From Enoplolaimus lenunculus (Eukaryota > Nematoda > Enoplea > Enoplida > Thoracostomopsidae): a stretch of DNA of 64,000 bases. The translations under genes were made by a program, and so were the position numbers. The notes under the pieces were generated by a model, which was not told the DNA's origin, made no database searches, and saw only the letters and a list, made by a program, of their open reading frames with translations. Of the stretch, positions 59,041 through 64,000 are shown in pieces (positions within the stretch are counted from its first letter, which is position 1; each line of letters starts with the position of its first letter). The DNA is taken from NCBI GenBank assembly GCA_030248215.1, contig JASANG010002343.1, positions 1-64,000 of the forward strand, written 5' to 3'.

Positions 59041-60059
59041 AAGCATCCCAAACATAAATTTTTTTAGCGTTGTCAATAAATCTTCGGCCAGAGAAAGATG
59101 TCCCGTAAGGGTGGGGGGTAGCGCAAGCGTAGTTGACGCCCTGAAACGCATTTCATCAATTGTGAAAATTCACCAAGAACATGCGGCAGAACGTACTCAG
59201 TAAAACCTTTTTCATCACAAAGCTTATAAACACAGCGCCAATGATGCTTAGCTTAAAGCTTAACTAGTCATTTATAGACATAAAGCTATAAAGCAAACAA
59301 CATTATAAACTTTACACATAGCCTACATTTCAAACTTTTACATTTGTATATCAAACATTACGGGTATTTTAGCAGAAAATCAAATTCAATATTTTTCCTA
59401 AAAATAGTATTTCGGCAATTAAATTTCGTGTTCGGCAGAAATATTTTAAAAGCTACGTATTAATTTCTTTTTTAAATTTAAATTAAAACTTAAATGCTGA
59501 ACAAAAATGGTGAATTTTCCGCGTATCCGTGCGTATTTCTGTACAAACATTAGAATTCGCAAAAAAACTCAAAACAACTTGTGCGATAAAATGCAAAAAA
59601 ACACACGCCTAGCAGGTTTCTAGCAAAAACTACAATTCATTATTGAAAGCACAATTTGGCGATTTAGTTTGCACCGGTACAGGGAATAGGAAAATTTATT
59701 TTGATCATCGAATTATTGCCGACTGTCATGCCATACAAACGATGTTGTTCGAGTGGCATTACACTTATCGTACGGCGCTGTCAGCCACCATGCGTCACCA
59801 TGATGCACAAGCTATTAAGCTTGACTATATTCAAACTAAAAGCATTGTTCAGCGTTTTTCAAAATTTAACATTAATTCCATTTTTGAAGCAACGACGTTT
59901 TAAACCACAGACAAAAACAAAATCTGGACCATAAAAATTCAAATATAACAGTAAAATTTAAATAAAAAATAAGCAGTAAATAAACGATATGTCGGCACGA
60001 AACATACCCAGCCCAATCTATTATATCGAGAATGCAGAGCAAACTAGCCAATTTAGGTA
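59041..60059. other. Intergenic, possible GC-rich MITE scrap
   Basis: Around 59745-59815, gtggcattacacttatcgta followed by cggcgctgtcagccaccatgcgtcacc recalls the GCGCTATACTT family core. Nothing else was recognised. Confidence 0.3.
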
Positions 60060-60830
60060 AATTTCAAACTCGAACCGTCTAGAATGTTACTAAACAAACC
60101 GTTTAGGCATGGAATAACAAATCCTAAAGCATACGCAGCTCATAAACGTCTGACAGCTGGTTCAATAATAACAATCCCTAAAGGCAGCATTATTAATATA
60201 TTTAGCGTTAAAATTTCAAACGAAATATCATCAACGAAAGCTACCGGAAACTCCAAAATTTTCAGTCATGATACAAGAACAAAACAATGTGGAATATTCT
60301 GAAACCTGATTAACAGCTGACCAGCAGGCAGTTTAAGTTCCACACGGATGACAAAATCGAGATCCAAACATTGATGGTAGGTAATGAGGAAACCAAATTT
60401 TTTAACCAATCAGCAGTTTATGATAAGTCCAAAAATGGAATCATTTTTGAAATTCGACTCGTTTTAAACAAACACTGGCTGCAGCAAAACGTTTCGGCAC
60501 TACATATACATTAAAGAATACCGTCGTGTTTTCAATGGCCCCTGACCACATTCCCATGTACGATAACCAAGCCTTATAGGATACATTTTATGATTCAAAA
60601 ATCTTAGTTTTAAAGTACGTCTTCAGCAAAATCTTTCAATATTTAAAGATTGCCCATATTCGCGAAATACGCAAATTTACGAAGAACCATTTGCATCGCG
60701 CAATTTTACGAATTGGCGAGCCGGTGGGGGATATATTCCCGATACTTCCGGCCCAGCTGCTAGACTTAGTACTACAAATATGCCCATTGGATAAAAACAT
60801 TGCATAATATCTACCGCCCCCGCATACAAA
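60060..60830 (+). other. Decayed coding fossil, family not recognised
   Basis: Several plus-strand pieces in different frames look compositionally protein-like. One at 60084-60302 begins MLLNKPFRHGITNPKAYAAH; another around 60640-60780 is rich in Tyr, Pro and Asn. They may be remnants of an old mobile or virus-like element. It is clearly broken, and I cannot assign a family. Confidence 0.25.
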
Positions 60831-61203
60831 ATTTTAAAATCAAATATACTGATACCGCAGTTTCGTTCTACACAGTGGAAACTCTTCAGTTCGATTCACC
60901 TCTCCACATCTGCTACTACTAGTACAGCAAAAAAAGATACACAAAATTCAATAAAAAAAACAAGAATTGCCACTTAAAATTACATAATCTAAAAACGAGA
61001 GGCAAAAAAACACTCGTGGACATATCAGTACCGAGTGTTTTGAACGTTTACTCGAAAATAGAGGATTGAGCTACCGATTTATTGATTATCAAATTCCGAT
61101 CTCTTTTAGACTTTCTAAACCACACTTAAGGTTAAAATTTGCGCAAGGGTTTGTGCTCAGTCAAACGTTTTCTGAATGTTTAACCTCAGTGCCGGAGCAA
61201 GCT

Positions 61204-61275
61204 GGAGTGGGGGTCCCTAAAATTCCGGAGTGGGGGTCCCTAAAATTCCGGAGTGGGGGTCCCTAAAATTCCGGG
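61204..61275. repeat. 23-bp tandem repeat, three copies
   Basis: The unit ggagtgggggtccctaaaat plus tcc repeats three times with no or almost no change, implying recent expansion. Confidence 0.9.
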
Positions 61276-61330
61276 GTGGAGCCCGCTTACGATGATCAAA
61301 ATGTTTTTTGAATTTTTCTTTAAAATCTTG

Positions 61331-61690
61331 TTAGGGTCGGGTCCCTTCTTTGGGGGGCGCCTCCAGATGTAAAGGTAGTGTGGGGTGGCTGCTGCGGTCC
61401 TGGTTAAGCCTATGATGGGTAAATACCCAGTGGTAACACATATTGTTCATTGCTGGAGTTTCTGGTGACATTTCTTCAGTGGCAAACAAGGACAGAGACC
61501 TTAAGGACCTTGAAACAGCGACTGTTTCAATATCAAAATTGCTGTAAAATGAACAAGGAGTTAAGCCGAAATTGACATGCTTAAAACGTGGGAAGTGTGC
61601 AGTTCCAAAATGTCCACAAAACGTGAGAGCATCCTCGCGGTCAAGCGTTTGTTTCCTACAGATGAACGGTGATCGTACACGGATTTCCAA
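61331..61690 (-). other. 119-codon open frame, uncertain
   Basis: An uninterrupted minus-strand frame starts MEIRVRSPFICRKQTLDRED. It has no membrane segment and no motif that I know, and no paralogue in the window. Splice signals and codon bias do not decide it. It could be an exon or a chance frame near the 23-bp repeats. Confidence 0.2.
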
Positions 61691-61699
61691 CTCAGAGAA

Positions 61700-62954
61700 T
61701 GCCCTGTTTCAATCCTAGACTGAATAGAAAATGTTAGTCGCTTAAGCAGTTTTATTATTTAAACTCGTTTAATCCCGGCCGTAACAGCAATGCCGAAAAA
61801 AACAGTTAATGCCAATCATGAAGCAAACACGAAAAGTTGTTCAATTCAAGCACAAGTCATTTTACGACTCTACTAAATCACACAGTTTGCAACGATGCAA
61901 AGTTAACGCGTATAAACTAATGACACAGCAACTAAAATGTTTACTTGCAATAAAGATTATAGTGTATATATTTAGTTGCAAATGTACAAAAACAAGGTTA
62001 CACTAAATATTTCAAAGAATGTCAGAATTATTACGTATACGATAAACCAATATGCCATACGGTTACTCTTATAAGCCTTGATTTTTAATAATTGTGTCGA
62101 ATCGATACAAATTAGATAATAAAAATGATGCTGAATTTATTCGTGATTACTTCGAAAAATTTGGTTTAAGTATTCGCCATTTCATTCAGTGTCTGCATGC
62201 GTATGCTTAGTGCTATCATATAACTGAGGGCTGTAAACAGTAGCATAAGTACATTCCTAAGCCCGTACGATTCAGAGTACAACGGATAAGCATGTATATA
62301 CCTAAGCCTAGGCCCAAGCCTAAACAAAAATAGTCTAAATCTTAAGCTTACTCTATTGCAGCCCAGTCGAAAAACGAACCGCCCCTCAGCTATACATGGG
62401 GACAGCATGGTAACTAAAAAACGGCATAGATTTGTCTCGATTAATCCCAATATCAGCAAAATATACATTGCTAAAATCTTCGGTAAGAACAGTCTTTGCG
62501 TCATATACCATGAAAGCTAGCACACGGTTTATAGTATAATCACAGTACAAATGTCAACAATTGTAAAACATTATCCTTAAATCAGCCACATAAAACATTG
62601 CTATTTCCAGGGTTTTCACAGGATCTATGTTTACCTCGAAACAAAAAAAGAAATTCATTTTTCGCTGGGACAGGAACATGGTATAAAACTATTCATCACC
62701 GAAATATTGCTAAAAGGCTATAACGCAAAATAAAATATATTGTTTGATCGCGTCTTATTTCGTAATTTTACTAGCTAATTTTTCAAGTTTTACAATACCG
62801 TACGACAGAATTTAAAACGCGAAGAATTTGTCAACCAAACACAAGTTAAAAAAGAACGTGCTTTATTAATAAATCATTAATTTAATTTTTATTAAGCTGA
62901 AGCCACGTCATAGTTTTACAGAATGCGTCGTTACATTTCCTATTACAGAACCAC
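61700..62954. other. Intergenic with degenerate CCTAAG repeats
   Basis: At 62280-62390, taagcctaggcccaagccta and a CCGCCCCTCAGC end resemble the small hAT-like MITE at 47.18 kb. No gene was seen. Confidence 0.4.
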
Positions 62955-63366
62955 AACACACTTTTGGCCAATCAGTCATAGCGAAAATCACCACTGCATA
63001 GAACAAGGCACTTACAGTAGTATAAGCTTAGCCTAAGCGTAAGAATGACCTCATACCTAAGTCTAAGCCAAACAATAGTCTAAAGCTTATGCTTACTCTA
63101 TTATTGCCGTCCCGCAGAATAACGCTCCACCCCTGATCTTCACATGTGCCCGAAGACCATAACAGACTTTTGGTCGATCAGCCACAGCGAAAATCACCAC
63201 TGCATAGAACAAGGCACTTACAGTAGTATAAGCTTAGCCTAAGCGTAAGAATGACCTCATACCTAAGTCAAGCCAAACAATAGTCTAAACCTTATGCTTA
63301 CTCTATTGCAGTCCCGCAGAATAACGCTCCACCCCTGATCTTCACATGCGCCCGAAAAACATACAC
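62955..63366. repeat. 206-bp tandem duplication of an hAT-like MITE segment
   Basis: Two adjacent copies (62955-63160 and 63161-63366) share nearly every base, for example gcgaaaatcaccactgcata at 62981 and 63187 and gaataacgctccacccctg at about 63118 and 63320. Each ends in the CCACCCCTG half-end of the CCTAAG-core element family. Confidence 0.9.
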
Positions 63367-64000
63367 ACAAACAAATTTTCAGATTTCAATTCTACGGTCC
63401 CTTTTTCTTCTTCCACCTACGTTCGCTCCACATTTCGTACTTTCGCTCGCCCAAAAAAACAATCAAACGCTCAAAAACACTGTCCAAAATGACAATAGCA
63501 CAAAAAAACTTAAACAAAAGTACTCATGACATCAGTATTATTGCATAATGTCTTTAGCAAAAAAAAAACAACAACAGTTTTTCAGTGCACATTGCAAACA
63601 TACACGCATTCAAGTATGTGTACCAAAGACGGGTGCAGCTGTAACTCCCTGAATTCAGTAAGAAATGTTTATACAAGACGGTTATATTAAGTAAAAATCG
63701 AAAACTTTGTTACTACCACAGGTTTAGTACAAATTTTCTCAACTGAACCCCACTTGTCCACCGCTACCGAATATTCTTGCAGCGCCAATGATTGCAAACT
63801 GTTTTATTCAGTCTTGAAGCATACTGCGGTGGGCGTATTGTTACTGTGTAAAAATTGAGTTTTACTCTTAAAATTTACACAAAAGTTTCCGACAAACTTT
63901 AAAAAGAGAGGTTTTTTGAAATATTGTGCAAAGATTTAATGTTTGAAAAAAACATTTTTGTATACACTTTTAATTTGTGCATTTCGCACGATTTTACTCA
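63367..64000. other. Window end, no clear gene
   Basis: AT-rich sequence without splice-supported frames or recognisable repeats. Confidence 0.4.

Overview
The window is nuclear DNA from a multicellular invertebrate animal. It is AT-rich, its genes are split into many short exons with GT-AG introns of a few hundred bases, and it is heavily seeded with small mobile elements. Two genes identify it as animal: a STIM-type calcium sensor and a DPY19-type C-mannosyltransferase. I cannot name the species or phylum. I found no bacterial-style operons, CRISPR arrays or convincing functional tRNA.

Layout. About 2.1-17.5 kb (minus strand) holds STIM, with signal peptide, EF-hand, SAM, membrane segment, CC1 and the SOAR/CAD region on separate exons; its introns carry a 170-bp satellite, hAT-like copies, a 796-bp inverted-repeat element and LINE scraps. 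About 17.7-18.8 kb is a cluster of tRNA-headed SINEs. 21.4-29.6 kb (minus) is a complete 21-exon DPY19L gene whose exons all join in phase and code 698 residues; two of its introns appear to be GC-AG. 30-36 kb holds SINEs and a CR1/L2-like LINE split by two nested LTR-type insertions. 36.3-42.0 kb (plus) is an unrecognised three-exon gene coding 401 residues. Its second intron contains a 928-base stretch with only four cytosines, followed by about 2.1 kb of an 18-bp GGGG-bearing minisatellite. 42.2-42.8 kb is a second copy of the 796-bp element family. 47.5-51.2 kb and 55.5-57.8 kb (both minus) are two paralogous three-exon genes with the same intron phases and no family I recognise. The rest is mostly intergenic DNA with MITEs, minisatellites and decayed repeats.

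The STIM and DPY19L products both belong to the ER membrane (store-operated calcium entry; tryptophan C-mannosylation of secreted proteins), but nothing here shows that they are co-regulated. The strongest unexplained signal is the cytosine-free, G-rich intron of the plus-strand gene. Its skew lies on the sense (non-template) strand, as in R-loop-forming regions such as immunoglobulin switch regions, and three of its four remaining cytosines are in CpG.
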